Below, one piece after another: positions 12,720-24,764 of a stretch of 64,000 nucleotides of DNA; the stretch's first letter is position 1; each line of letters begins with the position of its first letter. This DNA comes from Pyrrhosoma nymphula. Taxonomy: Eukaryota; Arthropoda; Insecta; Odonata; Coenagrionidae. The DNA is taken from assembly GCA_963573305.1 (NCBI GenBank), contig OY754329.1:47574417-47638416 (forward strand), given 5' to 3'. The notes below the pieces were generated by a model. The model did not search any database and had not been told where the DNA came from. It saw nothing but the letters and a program-made list of their open reading frames with translations. The translations under genes were made by a program, and so were the position numbers.

Positions 12720-14385
12720 ATATTAGTAGTATAATTATCCTTCTCCTGGGTTTTCCTTCTTTCTTCCTCTCCGAATTTCTACCAATTAACAATTCCTAAA
12801 GTTTGAGGGTGATGTCACCCTTTGTTCCCAGTACTGCCAAATTTTCTTGCCTCCCTCCTATTTCCTCCGGCCATATTTAGATTTCTAGTAAAGCTAGGCA
12901 TCAGGGCTTCAATGGAGCTCTAGGTCATGAGAGAAAGGGCAAGTTGTCAGCTTGAATATCTATGGCGTCACTCACAACTCAAAGGGAACATAGTGTCCCA
13001 TCACACAAGGTATAAATATGCTTAATGAAACACCACTAATAGTTTTCTTGACGAAATAATTTTACTCCTGAAATTCCGACTGTCATAACTTCAATTTCAT
13101 ACTTTGACGAAAGTAGACTTTCATATACTATGTAGTTGGTAGCCCATAACAAGACCTACAGCATTTATTATATTTAACTTAAAGAAATATTACTTTGAAA
13201 TCATACTTTTAAGGCAACTAACAGTAGACTGTTTCAAATAATATCCCATAACACAATCCATAACAAGTATTTTATTGAGACGTATGTTTCTTTTTAAGTT
13301 CGATTCAGCGTCGAAGCACCAGTTCGATCAAAACTTATATACATTCGAGCCATCTGTTGCGTGAACACCTACGTAGTCATCCAACTGAAAGATGTGATTC
13401 TTCAGTGCCACAGATGCACAAGTTCAAAGATCCGGTGTCCTTCACACCGAGACAAGGAATTATTTCTTAAGCCTTCTCTGCGCCATTTAGACACCTCACT
13501 TTATTAGAGTGGGACGATCAGGTAACTGGTTCATAGTGCCACACACTCGCACAAAACGAACAATGGGATAGCTTCTTTAAAATTGTAATAAAAAATGCGA
13601 AACGACATAATCCTACGAGATAAAAAAAAAGGGTGAAACGAACCATTTCGCCCAAAAATGCAACAATGGGTCGTCAAAAAATGTAAAATTAATTCTGCCC
13701 ACCGCTCCACCCATTTTGCCAGCCGATTTGCGACTCTTTTCAAGATGAAAAAAAAACGCACGTTTTACGATCGCTGCTAGCTCAACCGCTCAAATGATGG
13801 CAGCATGCTATTGGTCACCACCGCTTTTTAAAAACGTCGATTTGCACGGCTCCATTACGATGCGGAGAGAGCAGCGGCCCGTGACGGAGAACACAGGAGA
13901 GCTCTTCACGAGACTCGCACGTCGCTTCAGAGCCAGCGGGCCAACTTCCTTTCCCTCCGTCTTTAAGGCCATTGTACGAGAGGAATTACCTTGCGCAGTG
14001 TGACGCATATACAGATGCGCGGTCGAATCGCTTCACGCAAAGCCGATAGTGGGGAACATGCATGCAATTCACTATTCATATTTGAGTGGTGTGTATGCGA
14101 GAGAATTTTGTAACGCTGGCCATTTGACAATCCAAAAAAAAACGTGGTCTGCGTCGGACCAGACGGTGGAAGTTATACTTCTTTGGCCGGTCGCACACAC
14201 CCGCTCACACACACAGGCAGACAGGATATATAAATGAAATAAAAGACATTTTTTTCTCTTCGAAATGTTGGGGCCTGTTTCTCTATTATAATTTCAAAAT
14301 CCAAGAGATAATGCATCATAGAACATTATCATTTTACATGGTTTTGACTTGTAGAATGGAGTTTCGAGGTACATTTCAGAAAGTA
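12720..14385. other. No gene recognised
   Basis: Anonymous sequence. A moderately CpG-rich stretch at about 13790-14010 has overlapping open frames on both strands (69 and 66 codons), which argues against either being real. Confidence 0.5.
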
Positions 14386-14386
14386 G

Positions 14387-14535
14387 GTGCAAGGATTAAT
14401 GTTTCCTGGAAAAACAGAGAGAGGGAAACCCGGAATAAGGTGTAAAGAGTGTTTCAGAAGCAAAATGGAGGCATCTGGAGCGATCCCAACGGATTTCGTA
14501 GGCATGAGCAAATGGAGGAGTGTCAAAGCTACGAA
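14387..14535 (+). pseudogene. Possible LINE C-terminal remnant
   Basis: The frame starting near 14387 reads KTERGKPGIRCKECFRSKME and, shortly after, a segment ending SKWRSVK. This resembles the basic RGRP-type linker, a WxDxxxxDM-like helix and the final W-R motif at the C-terminus of many LINE reverse transcriptases. No catalytic motif is present. The match is by pattern only, so a chance frame remains possible. Confidence 0.3.
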
Positions 14536-14539
14536 ACAG

Positions 14540-15885
14540 TTTATGTATATAATTATAAAACATTGTAAAAAGTATATTTCTAAGGCATAATATCGTTAAA
14601 AGCGATTGAAATACGCACGGAGAATGTTATATTCCTTTAAGTTTAATCTTTATAGCACGCGTATAAGGTACTGGAAGTCTCGGGAACAATGAAAAAATTG
14701 CTTAGCAACGAAAATGAAAAAAGATCGAAATTTGCATTAATTTTGCGTTTAAACTTCAAATATTTCAATTTATCGATCGATAGAGAAACATCGGTTGCAA
14801 GAAGTAAATGCATTGATCTTTTGGCCTCATTTCACTTAAAGAATGAAACTTGTATCTAAATTATTTCATATTTTAATGAATGAATGAAAATTACTCTACA
14901 CCTAAATTATTCGTTTTTCCCATTTAAACCCATTAAAAAACAAAATCCTATCTGGACTCGAAACCAATGAAAAATATTGGGATTTTCGATTTTTTCCTGA
15001 CTCGACACCAAATTTGAACCCTTCCCTGAAAATTTCATCCTTTTAGCTCGATTAAAAATACCCAGGAATTCGTATCAATGAGTATAATTGTGGATTTTTC
15101 TCACCCAAAAAAGAGCGTGACGCGGAAAAGAGCGTGACGCGGTTTCTCGACCAACATCCCATCCCAAAAGTCTCCAACGGGCGCAAAGAAGTATAACTTC
15201 AAAAAGTGCTTTCGGTCTTAGATATCTGAGAAATGTTCCCAATGAGACTATGATAAGTATCTTATTTGAAAAAATATTGGGCAGAGAAAGAATGAGGGTA
15301 CGATAGCCTCTCCGGAAGTGGGAGAGTTGTAAATGATAGCTCTTCGATCGAATAAGTCGAAACCGGTTGAGACTTCAATCATCAAGTTCAAAATATCCCC
15401 TAGTTTTTTTATTTTTTATTTTTCATGCAGAGCCCTCACCAAAAGCAAGCGGAAGATGAGTAGTTGGCGATTTTGGTACTGGAAAGGTATGGACCAGGAG
15501 TCGGTAAACTGCTGCTTGCGGTTCAAATGCGGTCCTTTGTTTACGTAAATATCGCTATAGAGTGCAATTAATAATTAAAATGGCTTTTGTGATAATTTTA
15601 AAGGAGTATTATCACATGATGTGGGTTTTTATTTATTTGATAAAGACATAATTAACGCTCAAATCTTTAAGTTTATTGTTTTAAATTTTCTAAATCTGTA
15701 AAAATATATTTAAGGATCTTCATTATTTTTATAATGTTCTGAAGAACAGCTTTTTCTCTTTTCCCTCAAACACTTTGCCAACGTCAAGGAATTCTAAGAA
15801 TGCTGAACGATAAGATGCATTCTTCAATCAGATTTCGAGCAAATCTATTAGCATTCGTTCAGGCATTACATGATTTCACCCTTGA
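14540..15885. other. No gene recognised; one exact tandem duplication
   Basis: AT-rich sequence with no coding signal. A 17-bp unit (aaaagagcgtgacgcgg) is repeated exactly in tandem at 15109-15125 and 15126-15142. Nothing else was identified. Confidence 0.5.
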
Positions 15886-15889
15886 ATGC

Positions 15890-16600
15890 GTGAACTGATG
15901 CTGCCTCAAACTACACGATGCTACGACAGAATAAATTGGGTAACACAAGAAATGGAAAGAATTGTTTGGGAGCCGATAGAAACTCAAGAGTCCCCCATGA
16001 TAAGAATGCTCGAAAAATTCAGACAACGAGAGATTCAGAGTAAAATTTAACCCCGCACAACATAAGATAAGAGAGCTACACTGGAACACTGATAGGTTCA
16101 AAAATTACATCTTCCCGCGCACCATTGGTGACTGCAATGAAAACAGAGGGAGACACCAAGACACTACGTTCAAATACAGTAAAACTCCAATTATCCGGAT
16201 CAATTGGGACCGGACCCCAACCAGATAATCGAATATTCGGATAAATGGATTACTCACAAAAAAGGTAATTCTTTGGAAATTTCTTAACATAATCGCTTCG
16301 GATTGATATAAGAACGCTTAAGAAACGTATGCGCTGTAGCCAATAACTGTCAAACGAAATGAACGGTATAGAAGATAAAATACACATTTCGAATAGCCTA
16401 ATACCTGTAAAAAGCCGATTTTTGAGGATTTTCCCACTAAAAGTGATCCGGATAGTTGGAGTTCTGATAATTGGAGTTTTACTGTACATACAATTCGTCC
16501 TTCCCCTCTTCCAATTCCTTCCCATTTACATGGCAGGTGTCCTAACACCTCCTGCCACATGCCCCAGCGGCGGCTCGTAGGGTAGTATGTAGCTGTAGAA
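15890..16600 (+). mobile_element. LINE 3' end split by a Tigger-like MITE
   Basis: Two pieces (about 15890-16177 and 16485-16600) belong to one non-LTR retrotransposon 3' end. The first encodes the family's C-terminal signature: the +2 frame near 16100 reads DRFKNYIFPRTIGDCNE, comparable to DRYGNSFFPRTIRDFNKC of the 52.6-kb copy, with frameshifts before it. The second carries the 3' UTR: GGTGTCCTAACACC, then cctgccaca, then gcggcggctcgtagggtagtatgtagctgtag, aligning with 52654-52722. Inserted DNA at 16178-16484 separates them. It is a 5'-truncated, inactive copy. Confidence 0.8.
16178..16484. mobile_element. Tigger/pogo-like MITE with TA duplication
   Basis: The left end CAGTAAAACTCCAATTATCC and the reverse complement of the right end share 18 bp (CAGTAAAACTCCAATTAT), flanked by TA on both sides (16176-16177, 16485-16486). 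Further inside, an atccgga-type block is also inverted. The CAG terminus, TA target and 'aactccaattatccg' ends match the pogo/Tigger group of Tc1-mariner transposons. The 307-bp length and lack of transposase make it non-autonomous. It lies inside an older LINE 3' end. Confidence 0.8.
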
Positions 16601-16604
16601 ACTT

Positions 16605-17415
16605 AGCTGTAAAATACCTCACGTTAAAAAGGCCATAAGACACAGCTTCCTGGTATCTCATGTCCTTCGAGGCCCGAAGCTCTCCGGATCGCCTTCACGG
16701 ACACAAACATTCAACGCTCGCCAGACGCGGACACACCCGGCCAGGCTTTTTTCCAAGCGCCGCCTCGATTCCCTGGAAGAGCTCTTAACTCGATCACGCC
16801 CTCATCTCTCTTCTTTCGGGCCCAAGTTCACCGACGCCAAAAAACGTTTCCTCGAAGCGGCGAAGAGGTTCCTCTGGGCACTATACGTCACTCTTGACAC
16901 CGGACGCCGGAAAATTCCCTCCCCAGACCAGACAACCCTCCTGTGCCCAAGGAGAAATACCTCATCCATCCATTTATAACCCCTACCGTTGCCACCTCAC
17001 CCCAAAATATTGGCAGGCTTATTTATCGCACACGAACGCTTGGCTTTTTACGAGCACGCAGGCCTAGTGGAGCAATTAAGAGAGTAACATTAAATATGTC
17101 GCGAATATTGTCATCATTACCATCGTTGAATTACAAAAAGACCGTTTGGTCCGATGTTCATAGTCGTCATCATCATCAATCTTTCAACTCCAAGATTAAT
17201 CAACAGCATCCCTATATTCTTTCCTATCTCATATTATCTCCGTTACTTCCCTGCAGTTTTTCCGAAATCCCTCTTTGATTGTCCCAGGCCTTTGTTTCTT
17301 TATCCCCGCCGCCGAACTTTAATTATATCCCAGGTGCTTCTAAATAATTAAAAGAGGCGAAAGAATTGCAAAAGAGAGGCGGAATAAATGCAGTTTGCAT
17401 GAACAGGGAAGAAGC
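16605..17415. other. No gene recognised; possible LINE 3' UTR
   Basis: The 111- and 65-codon frames here have no recognisable domain. The part from about 17160 to 17425, with CATCATCATC near 17167 and cagtcatcaacctgaagattgg near 17430, resembles on the minus strand the 3' UTR of the LINE remnant that ends at 17427. Confidence 0.4.
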
Positions 17416-17426
17416 TTGCATGAACA

Positions 17427-17700
17427 TCAGCAGTCATCAACCTGAAGATTGGTTTGCTGCAGCTCTCCAATCCTATTAGCTAATCCTTTCATTCCTTGAT
17501 AAGTCCTTTGAAGTTCATTACTTGATGTACTCCATCCATGGCCTTCCTCGATAGTTCTTTTCATTATTTCTCCTTCAATTCTTGTTTTCAGCTCGCTATT
17601 GTGCCACAACATGTGACCAATATGTCTCTCCTTCCTCTCAGAGTTTTCATCGGACATTTGTCACTCCAACTCTCCGTAAGACTTTTTCATTGGTGATTCC
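17427..17700 (-). pseudogene. LINE reverse transcriptase C-terminal remnant
   Basis: The minus-strand frame of 76 codons contains RKERHIGHMLWHNSELKTRI, then an EG-basic linker, then YQGMKGLANRIGELQQ and a final DDC. This order (R-WIGHxLRHNxLLKxxxEG, basic linker, YxxMKxLAxxRxEW) is the typical C-terminus of one large group of arthropod LINE polymerases. The RGRP linker has decayed and no catalytic residues remain. It is a different family from the FFPRTI-type LINE at 16 and 52 kb. Confidence 0.75.
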
Positions 17701-18264
17701 CTTCGTCCATTTTGCCTTCAACATTCCTCGATAACAACACTTTTCCATAGATTAGTACATCATCTGTTCAGCCCTTATTTTTTTCGCTTTTGATTGATTG
17801 TAGGTCTAACGTTAAGCTTGAATAATATCTTCCATATTACCATCTACTTGTTACGATTTAAATTATTTTAGAACTTTCTTAGTATTTTTTATTGGTAAAT
17901 ACGTTAAAAAAGTCATTTCCTCGGCTTTTCAACCAATAATTAAAGTTACAACTACGAATTGTAGCTGTAAGTATACTAACAATAATCACACTACAACTAC
18001 GACTCGCATGTCAGCCCCGAAAGGCAATTCGAGATGGGTAAGTATGTCTTTATAGAACACCATAAAGCTCCCCGGGTTTTTCACGCACCTTCATGGCTGG
18101 GACGCTATCGACGAACACGAGATATACGACGGGATAACTTCTCGGACGTTTTATATTTAAACCTTGTAAATTCGAGAACTTCATTTTCTCTCAATCCTTT
18201 CTTTAAAAAATGATAGTGAATGCCGCATTCCTGGAAGTATAAAATTTATTCACTACTTATATGG

Positions 18265-18522
18265 CCACTGAGATCAACTCGAGGGTCGGTTTGTTGGTGA
18301 GGGTGGGGCCACAACTCGTGCTCAGCCTAAAAGGCGTGTGAAATTCACACATTAAGGATTGGGGGTGAGAACACATCTCCCTGTGCCTGTTTCCTAGGAA
18401 GATATGGTACCGAGAAAATCTCACAGCGTATGTATAGTATAAAGCAGGACTTACCACTTTGAACTCGAGATCTCTGGTTAGTTGCGATGCACTATACCCA
18501 GTGAGCAACCACGCCATAATCT
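18265..18522 (-). mobile_element. tRNA-derived SINE, minus strand
   Basis: On the minus strand the unit opens with tggcgtggttgctcactggg (box-A-like) and about 35 nt later has a box-B-like gatctcgagttcaaag, followed by a body of about 190 bp. The spacing fits an RNA polymerase III type-2 internal promoter, but the sequence does not close into a tRNA cloverleaf. The 86-codon ORF here is incidental. Confidence 0.65.
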
Positions 18523-18524
18523 CT

Positions 18525-21500
18525 TTTTAATTATTAATATTTACAGATAATTGAATCATTATTAAACATCGTTTAATACAGCCATCAGTTCTTCCTGATT
18601 TAAAGTTAATCATCCATCTTCCTTATTTTCCTCTCAATCCTCTTTTTTTCCTAGAGTCCGACCCTTGGTCTCCAACCTGTAGCATTTACTTCTACTTTCC
18701 CCGATAACAAGCTCCAGGTATATACATATATTATTTCTCACGATGCGCTACATCTATCAGGTTATTTTACCTCGCAATTCATCATCAGGTCCTTCATTGT
18801 GCTCTCCCGCAAACGACTTTATTTCTTTTTAGTCATACATTCATGCATCTAGTTTAAGAACAGATTATTTACTACTTGACGTAGTTTGTGAGATTTTTTG
18901 AGCCTGCTGGACCCGCAAAATTCATCCAAGTTCTTAGTGATACGGTCTAGAGAAAAATAAAAAATAAAATAAAGATTACTAAGCAAATGTGCAAATGTGC
19001 AATTACGTGCAATGGCAAGTTATATGACCTTTACGTGAAAAAATCAGAAAGAATAGAAATTACGCCAGAAATATTTAATGCGCCATTGATGTACGTCGGT
19101 TAATTAAAAAATGATTACCAGTACTAATGAAAGAAAAAATAGTTTATAGCTAACTAGTTAATAGTTAACTGCTGAGGAGGTGGGAATTTTTATAATTAAT
19201 TCAATATATATAGAGTGCCTTTAAGCACATGTTTGCCAAAATTTAAAAGAATTATTTCAACTTTAAATAAGGTACGAACAGCTTAAGGACTTTGGATCGC
19301 TAAATACAACGTAGACTATCATTTACTCTTACGATACTAGTAAAATGAAGTGTCCTACAGGTGTGTGTGCCAAAACAATTCTAAAAATCGGAAAATCTAA
19401 TTTCATCACTGGCATTATCTGCCTAAAGGGAATTTTGCTCCCACCAAAACATAGGTTCCGTTGGCCAAATGAGAACATATAGGCACCACATGGCAATTAG
19501 ATGCCCGTAAAAATTCCGGCCACCAGGACCGTCGTAAGAATTTAAATACCGCCTTAAAAGGTATTAGAGTATTAGTACACGGAATAAAAATAAGGAAATA
19601 ATGAAGCAAGCCGTTTTGGCAAGCGTACGCTTCGTGGAATGATCAAGCGACAACTTAGAAATCAACATTCGGTCTGCACGTTTCCCAGAGTCCGAGTGAA
19701 TAATAAAATGTCCCGAGAGCAACATTCGTAAGAAACGGGGCAAGAATGGAACTCTCCCGGTGAATTTATATTTGCTTCCTGTCCCAAAAGCCGAATATAA
19801 CCCATCCTCCTCATGTCCCGTCTTCCTACTCCTCCGCACTCTCTTTATCCTCCCCCCTCCCCAGAGCCCACGAAAGTATAAAAGCCTGGTGGAACAATGC
19901 TTCATGATCATAATGCGAGACATCGAGGTCAGAACGCAAGCTAAATAAATTTGTGCGAGTAATGGTCCGTTCCAATTTAATTACTTTCACCCACCCCTTC
20001 CTGTTGAGTTTTTACGCAGACAGCAGGGTTTATAAGGGAAGATGTTCACGTGTGTTTAATGAATCCACTCTTTTTCCCAACAAACATTTCTTTCCCAAAG
20101 GAGGTGGTTTAGTGCACACAGTACCCAAAGTGGAGCATGTTCATTCACATTTCATTCCAAAGGATCAGCAGGTGCGGGAGACTTACGATCATTTGTACAC
20201 GATTTATTCTCAGTACAAAGAAGACTCTGTCTTACCTTTACGTATATACATATATTCCGTTCACTAGCCTAAAGTCAGTTATAGCATCATTGCTGCCTTG
20301 CAAAATCAAACACCAAAATCCAACTTTCGTTTACAACTAACCCAAGGAATTGATCCACCAGAAGGATACGTTAGAAAAGTCAACCATTATTACTGAAATT
20401 AAATGTTTTAACGTCTACACCTACTGCTTTCAAATAAGGAGTACCAACGCAGTACAAGAGCAACATTACGCCATAGAAAAGCAATGTTCAATCTACGCTG
20501 TTTCCAGAGTTCCAAACGCATGGGAGATTAATGATTGAGGAAACTGATCAATAAGACACGCAGGCCTCAATTGCTCTTGTGTCTCAGTTTTCCCACATTG
20601 CTCAAAGCTAAAATCTTACAAACAAAAGGTATTGTAAGATAGCAGTACTTTGCACCGAGGGGGGATACTTTGCATTACATTTTTTAAAACTACTTTATTG
20701 TCCCCTGTGATCCAGAGGAAACTGAATGCATAAGAATGTGTCATGCATCATACATCGATATATGAAGTAGAATACTATACGTTATGAGAATCACACCGCG
20801 ATCCGGCTTCTTTGCTCCGCTAAACTACATCATGAGTCCCATTCCACATTCTTTCATGACCCACACATTACTAAGCTTATCCGTCCCACTTTTACCGCAA
20901 ACACTTCTCAGACATCCCATACCCACTGCATTTGGCCCACACTTATAACGAATTACGAAAGGTGTGAATGAGTTCATTTGATTTCCAGTCGATTATTTCG
21001 ATGACGCGACGCGATATCTCGAAATGCGTGCTTCCCCCTTGCGCTGGGCTCGCGTCCTCGGTTCAATCCGTTGTCATCGTCTACCAGGTGGGGGCGCCCA
21101 CGTCCGACGATGCCCCGACGAGTCGGTATTTGCATTGTCGATGTCGAAATGCACCTCACTCGGACTCGACGAAAAATCGTCTCCGACGCTACCAGGGAGC
21201 GGTGGGCAGAGTTAAACATTGCCACGAGGGAACGCACCATGGACGAATAAAGTAAATAAAGAGAAGATATTCATCGCCATTGCGAGGCAAGTTTAAAGCC
21301 AGTTTATCATGCCACAGTTTTCTCATAGTAGAGAATCTAGCCTTCACTTGTTCAAACAAAACTTCAAGCGGGATTTTTGATAAGGTGAATAGGAGAATAT
21401 GAGCAGCGTTATTTTAAGCATCGTTTTATAAATTGCGCGTTTTATATTTTCAACAACCAGATATTTGAGAAAATGATATTATTAATGTTATTCCCATTAC

Positions 21501-21710
21501 ACGTTTTTGATTATTCGCCTGCTTTTGCACTGGCTTTAACCATCTTATCCGCGATAAAGTAGGGGTAATGATTTAAACGAAGTAATTAAATTGGATAATT
21601 CAAGTTCAGCGTTTCTTGGAAATGAAATTATTTTTGCCCTTACGTGATATAAATATAATTTATGTCCCTCAAAATTTTAATGTAGAAGCACAGACCTTAC
21701 TCTATGGTAG
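18525..21710. other. No gene recognised; CpG patch at 21.0 kb
   Basis: Mostly AT-rich sequence. A CpG-rich patch at about 20990-21240 has open frames in three registers on both strands (63-95 codons), which overlap and show no domain. At 19.56-19.92 kb a 119-codon minus frame is basic and featureless. No RNA gene or delimitable repeat seen. Confidence 0.5.
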
Positions 21711-21715
21711 AAGTT

Positions 21716-21965
21716 ACGTAGCCAGGATTTTGGTTGGGGGGGCTTAATCTGAAGGCTGAGGAGTCCTCTCTTGGTACAATTTCATTCGTTATTACAGATT
21801 ATTTAGGGATACTTTTTTATATAAAACGGCTTTGTTATTACCTTTTTCCCCTCTCGAACCCTTGTATTTTTCATCCAATATAATACATGGTAAAACGAAA
21901 CAGACAATATGATTTGAAATTTCAGGGGAGGCTGAAGCCCCTCAAGTAGCCCCCCCTGGCTACGT
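21716..21965. mobile_element. MITE with ACGTAGCCAGG ends
   Basis: Perfect 11-bp terminal inverted repeats (ACGTAGCCAGG at 21716-21726, complement at 21955-21965) continue inward as imperfect complements (ttggttgggggggctt against aagcccctcaagtagccccc). Length is 250 bp with no coding capacity. Elements beginning 'acgtagccagg..ttggggggg' are widespread in arthropod genomes from memory; I cannot verify the superfamily. No certain target duplication. Confidence 0.7.
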
Positions 21966-22329
21966 GCCTGATATGTAGCATCGTGCGGACGGAAATAATC
22001 ACTAATGATGAAGTCTGGGAGCTAATATATTTAACGAAAGCTCTGATAAGTAGGAGATACGAGCTTACCGGATCCGTCATGTCACATTATAACCTCCTGA
22101 AATCAACATTGGCAAGAAAATATACTGGAATAAAGTAGAATTACCATTGATTAGATAGGTCAAGAATATTACGAGGGATGTTAAAATGAGTAATAGTGAA
22201 GGAGTTTAACGGTTATCTCTAAGGAGAATAGAGTTTAAAGCTTCGGAAAACCATTTCGACATTTTAAGTTCAATTTTAGGGAGCATCATTATTTGAATTC
22301 AAAGAAATTTAAGGATTCCACTTAGTTTT

Positions 22330-22383
22330 TTTTTGCTGTGGCACAATCGGATTCACCAAAATCCGGTAGTACCACAGCAAAAA
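22330..22383. repeat. Nested hairpin, 12-bp outer stem
   Basis: Outer arms TTTTTGCTGTGG (22330-22341) and CCACAGCAAAAA (22372-22383) are perfect complements. An inner pair, CGGATT and AATCCG, forms a second stem. It is either a minimal foldback element or a structured RNA; there is no neighbouring gene to give context. Confidence 0.7.
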
Positions 22384-22389
22384 TCAAGA

Positions 22390-23890
22390 GATATCCTCAA
22401 TGTTTTTCTTAATTTCATATGCAGCTAGTTTGTTTGTAAGGGAAGTATGTAAGCAAATTTGATGCGCAATGGACGGGCCTTAACTTCAGCATCGCACCCA
22501 ATTATAGTCATTCCCACTCCATTAACTTAAGCTGATCCTGTCCTTAGATCAAATAATTTTAAAGGACTGAAAATTTCAATATCAATCAATATCAATTTTC
22601 AATCATTGGCCTATTTTTTATCTAATGCAAAATTTAAGACAACTGCTTACGAAGCTAATGTTCGCTTAATTCTCCCTTGAAAGTAGCGATTTTAACATGT
22701 GCTCTGATGGAAAGCGCTCAGCTTACAACAAAAAAACGTAAAATTGAACAGGAATGCATAGTTAACCGTTTTATTTAAAGCTATAAATCAAATTTATTGA
22801 CAATTGAATCACCTCATCAGGTTTAATTGATATCTAAGTTAAAAATTTTAACTTTTGAAATAATTAGTAACCTGGTTAAAATGTAGCCATAATGTTCATG
22901 TGTTTAGCTTATTCGCATCACTTACCATGGCTTGGGCTGAAGTCAACCCGTAAAGTTGATCAGTATGTGAATAATATACGGATACTATAAATTAGATACT
23001 AATTAAATATCTATAATATAAATGTCTAATAAATCAGAAGTTGATATGATCGCACTTCTGAGAATAATGATATATTTCATTAAGTTCCACTCAGGGTGTA
23101 AATGAAAATATGCAGTTTTAAAAATTACAAGGTGTGACAGAGCCATCTAGGGATACATAATAGTTCCTGGGATCGCACGAGACCGCTTGCAGAATGAAAA
23201 GGGGAAAAAATGAATGTGTACGACGCATTCAACAGTCGCAAATTTTCGAGTTCGCTCGCAGCTACGTACCAACCGCGTGGGCGTAAACACCCGACCGAGT
23301 GGGTGAGTCACCATCGAGAACGGCAGCAGTCGCCTCTATCTCTCGTGCCGAGGCTCCCGTCGAGCGGCGAAAGTGAAAATTTTCATCTCGGGATAGAAGA
23401 GGGATGAGGAGGAGGCACTAAGGCGTGACCGAGGTCTTTGCACGGGCATTTTTCCGCGAATATTTTTCAAGAGGAGGAGAAGAAAAAAAGAACGAGGGGG
23501 TTGTTTTTTTTTCTTTTGCTGTTCGCTCTGGCTCATCCCGTGCGAGCCCGATTGACGAAAAATACGGGGAAAGAGAGTGCGGCCCACCACGGTCTAGCCC
23601 AGAGGAAACGTTCAATCATGCGCCCCGCCGCCGCCAAAAACCCACGCCCTTACGAGGCTACGCATGAGAGCGCAAGGTTGCGCGTTCCTCTCGCCCGAGG
23701 ACTCTCGACCGTGCATCGGGTGGCATTGCACTTGCATGATCCGGGAACGGAAGGCGGAGAGAAGACACCTTTTCCACGTAATTGAAATAATCTTTGGGCA
23801 TCCTGTAGAAAGGTACTTTCCAATCAATAATCGCTCCGTTCGTCGCCGAACGTAATCAAAACACCTCCGGAGTTGTTATGATGTCCGATG
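22390..23890. other. No gene recognised; CpG-rich island 23.2-23.85 kb
   Basis: From about 23210 to 23860 the sequence becomes CpG-rich, with overlapping open frames on both strands (65-115 codons), a G/A-rich run near 23475-23500 and T-rich tracts. The frames mirror each other and carry no domain. It could be a promoter-type island; no TATA or initiator can be defended. Confidence 0.45.
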
Positions 23891-23898
23891 TTGTCTCG

Positions 23899-24104
23899 GG
23901 ACTGATGTGGTGGAACTTATGCATGACGAAAGATGGACTATTTGCAGTTTTCCACTGATAAATTTTTAACTTGACCGGTTTCGATTTTTTAAGCCACTGA
24001 GCTTGATAGTGAAGTGAAACATCTAAACCGATCGCATTGAGTATTTATCAGTGGAAAACAGCCCAGAATTCTTCTTTCGACCTCGAATTAAATTTCATCA
24101 GTCC
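23899..24104. repeat. Inverted-repeat unit with back-to-back hammerhead-like cores
   Basis: The ends are inverted: GGACTGATG at 23899 and CATCAGTCC ending 24104. Closer in, TTTTCCACTGATAAAT (near 23949) is mirrored by ATTTATCAGTGGAAAA (near 24043). The centre carries two diverged ribozyme-like cores facing opposite ways: plus CTTGATAGTGAAG..TAAACCGATC (24002-24033), and minus ..ATCGAAACCGGTC (complement of 23976-23988). The 206-bp unit looks like two terminal segments of a Penelope-like element in inverted orientation. Confidence 0.6.
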
Positions 24105-24633
24105 GAAACTTACTTGTATTTGGAAATTCCTGCCTGTAAATATGAAGTGGCTTTTCAGACCTGATGCAATATCGTGTCTATCATTCCGAGCCTGTTTCGT
24201 ACTATTTAAGGTTTAGTGAACGATAAAGAAACCGAAAATTATCTCGAAAGGGATGTGATCGTGAGTGAAAGTCTCAAATTGCGTATACGACTACATCCCT
24301 GATTCAAATCCTATCTGCTCCTTCATTTGATCATAATATTGAGGAGCAGAGTTTTACTTCTGCTAGGCTGCATTAGCATATGCGCCATAAGACGACATTT
24401 GATTTGGTAGTAAAAAATGACGCTTGCAGTTTACATCTAAATTAGTATAGTTTGAATTAGCTGCAATAAAATTTATACCTTTCACATTTCTTTACCTTAT
24501 TAATGTCGTATTTTTCATTTCCATAATATGCACTCTTGTGCCTGGATGAACTAAAGTATTTTTATATTTTTAATATTTACAGTTATCTACACCGTTGACG
24601 TGGTTTATGGGCTAGCGCGTTACTATTAACCTT

Positions 24634-24672
24634 GTACCTGATGATGGCTCTGTGAGCCGAAACGCGTTGTAC
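24634..24672 (+). ncRNA. Hammerhead-ribozyme-like motif, copy 1
   Basis: In order: GTAC (24634-24637), core CTGATGA (24638-24644), an extra T, a perfect 5-bp stem II GGCTC-tgt-GAGCC (24646-24658), GAAA (24659-24662), CGCGTT (24663-24668), and GTAC (24669-24672), which pairs with the first GTAC as stem I. A15.1-U16.1 and C15.2-G16.2 would make a two-pair stem III with a GC loop, and the predicted cut falls after T24668. The TGTGGAAA box starts at 24687. This is the layout known for minimal type-I hammerheads of Penelope-like elements. The U between the core and stem II is non-canonical. Activity is not shown. Confidence 0.55.
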
Positions 24673-24760
24673 GCAATACAACAATTTGTGGAAAAGTGCA
24701 ATTGTTTCTCTTACATTATGAAGAACTTCCACGATATCTCGCCTGAATCTGTTGAATTTA
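24673..24760 (+). repeat. Element sequence downstream of hammerhead-like motif
   Basis: The tract after the motif contains ATTTGTGGAAAAGTGC (24683 onward) and ACTTCCACGATATCTCGCC (24725 onward). The first box recurs after the 45.0-kb motif and in the 23.9, 37.9 and 38.3-kb units; the second resembles 9350-9375. It is probably part of a Penelope-like terminal repeat. The 87-codon minus frame across it has no recognisable domain. Confidence 0.45.
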
Positions 24761-24764
24761 TTAA

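Noticed and set aside
15362..15375. Another hammerhead-like copy (GTCGAAACCGGTTGAG)
   Set aside because: The GAAACCGGTT part fits, but no core or stem II can be found upstream and no TGTGGAA box follows.
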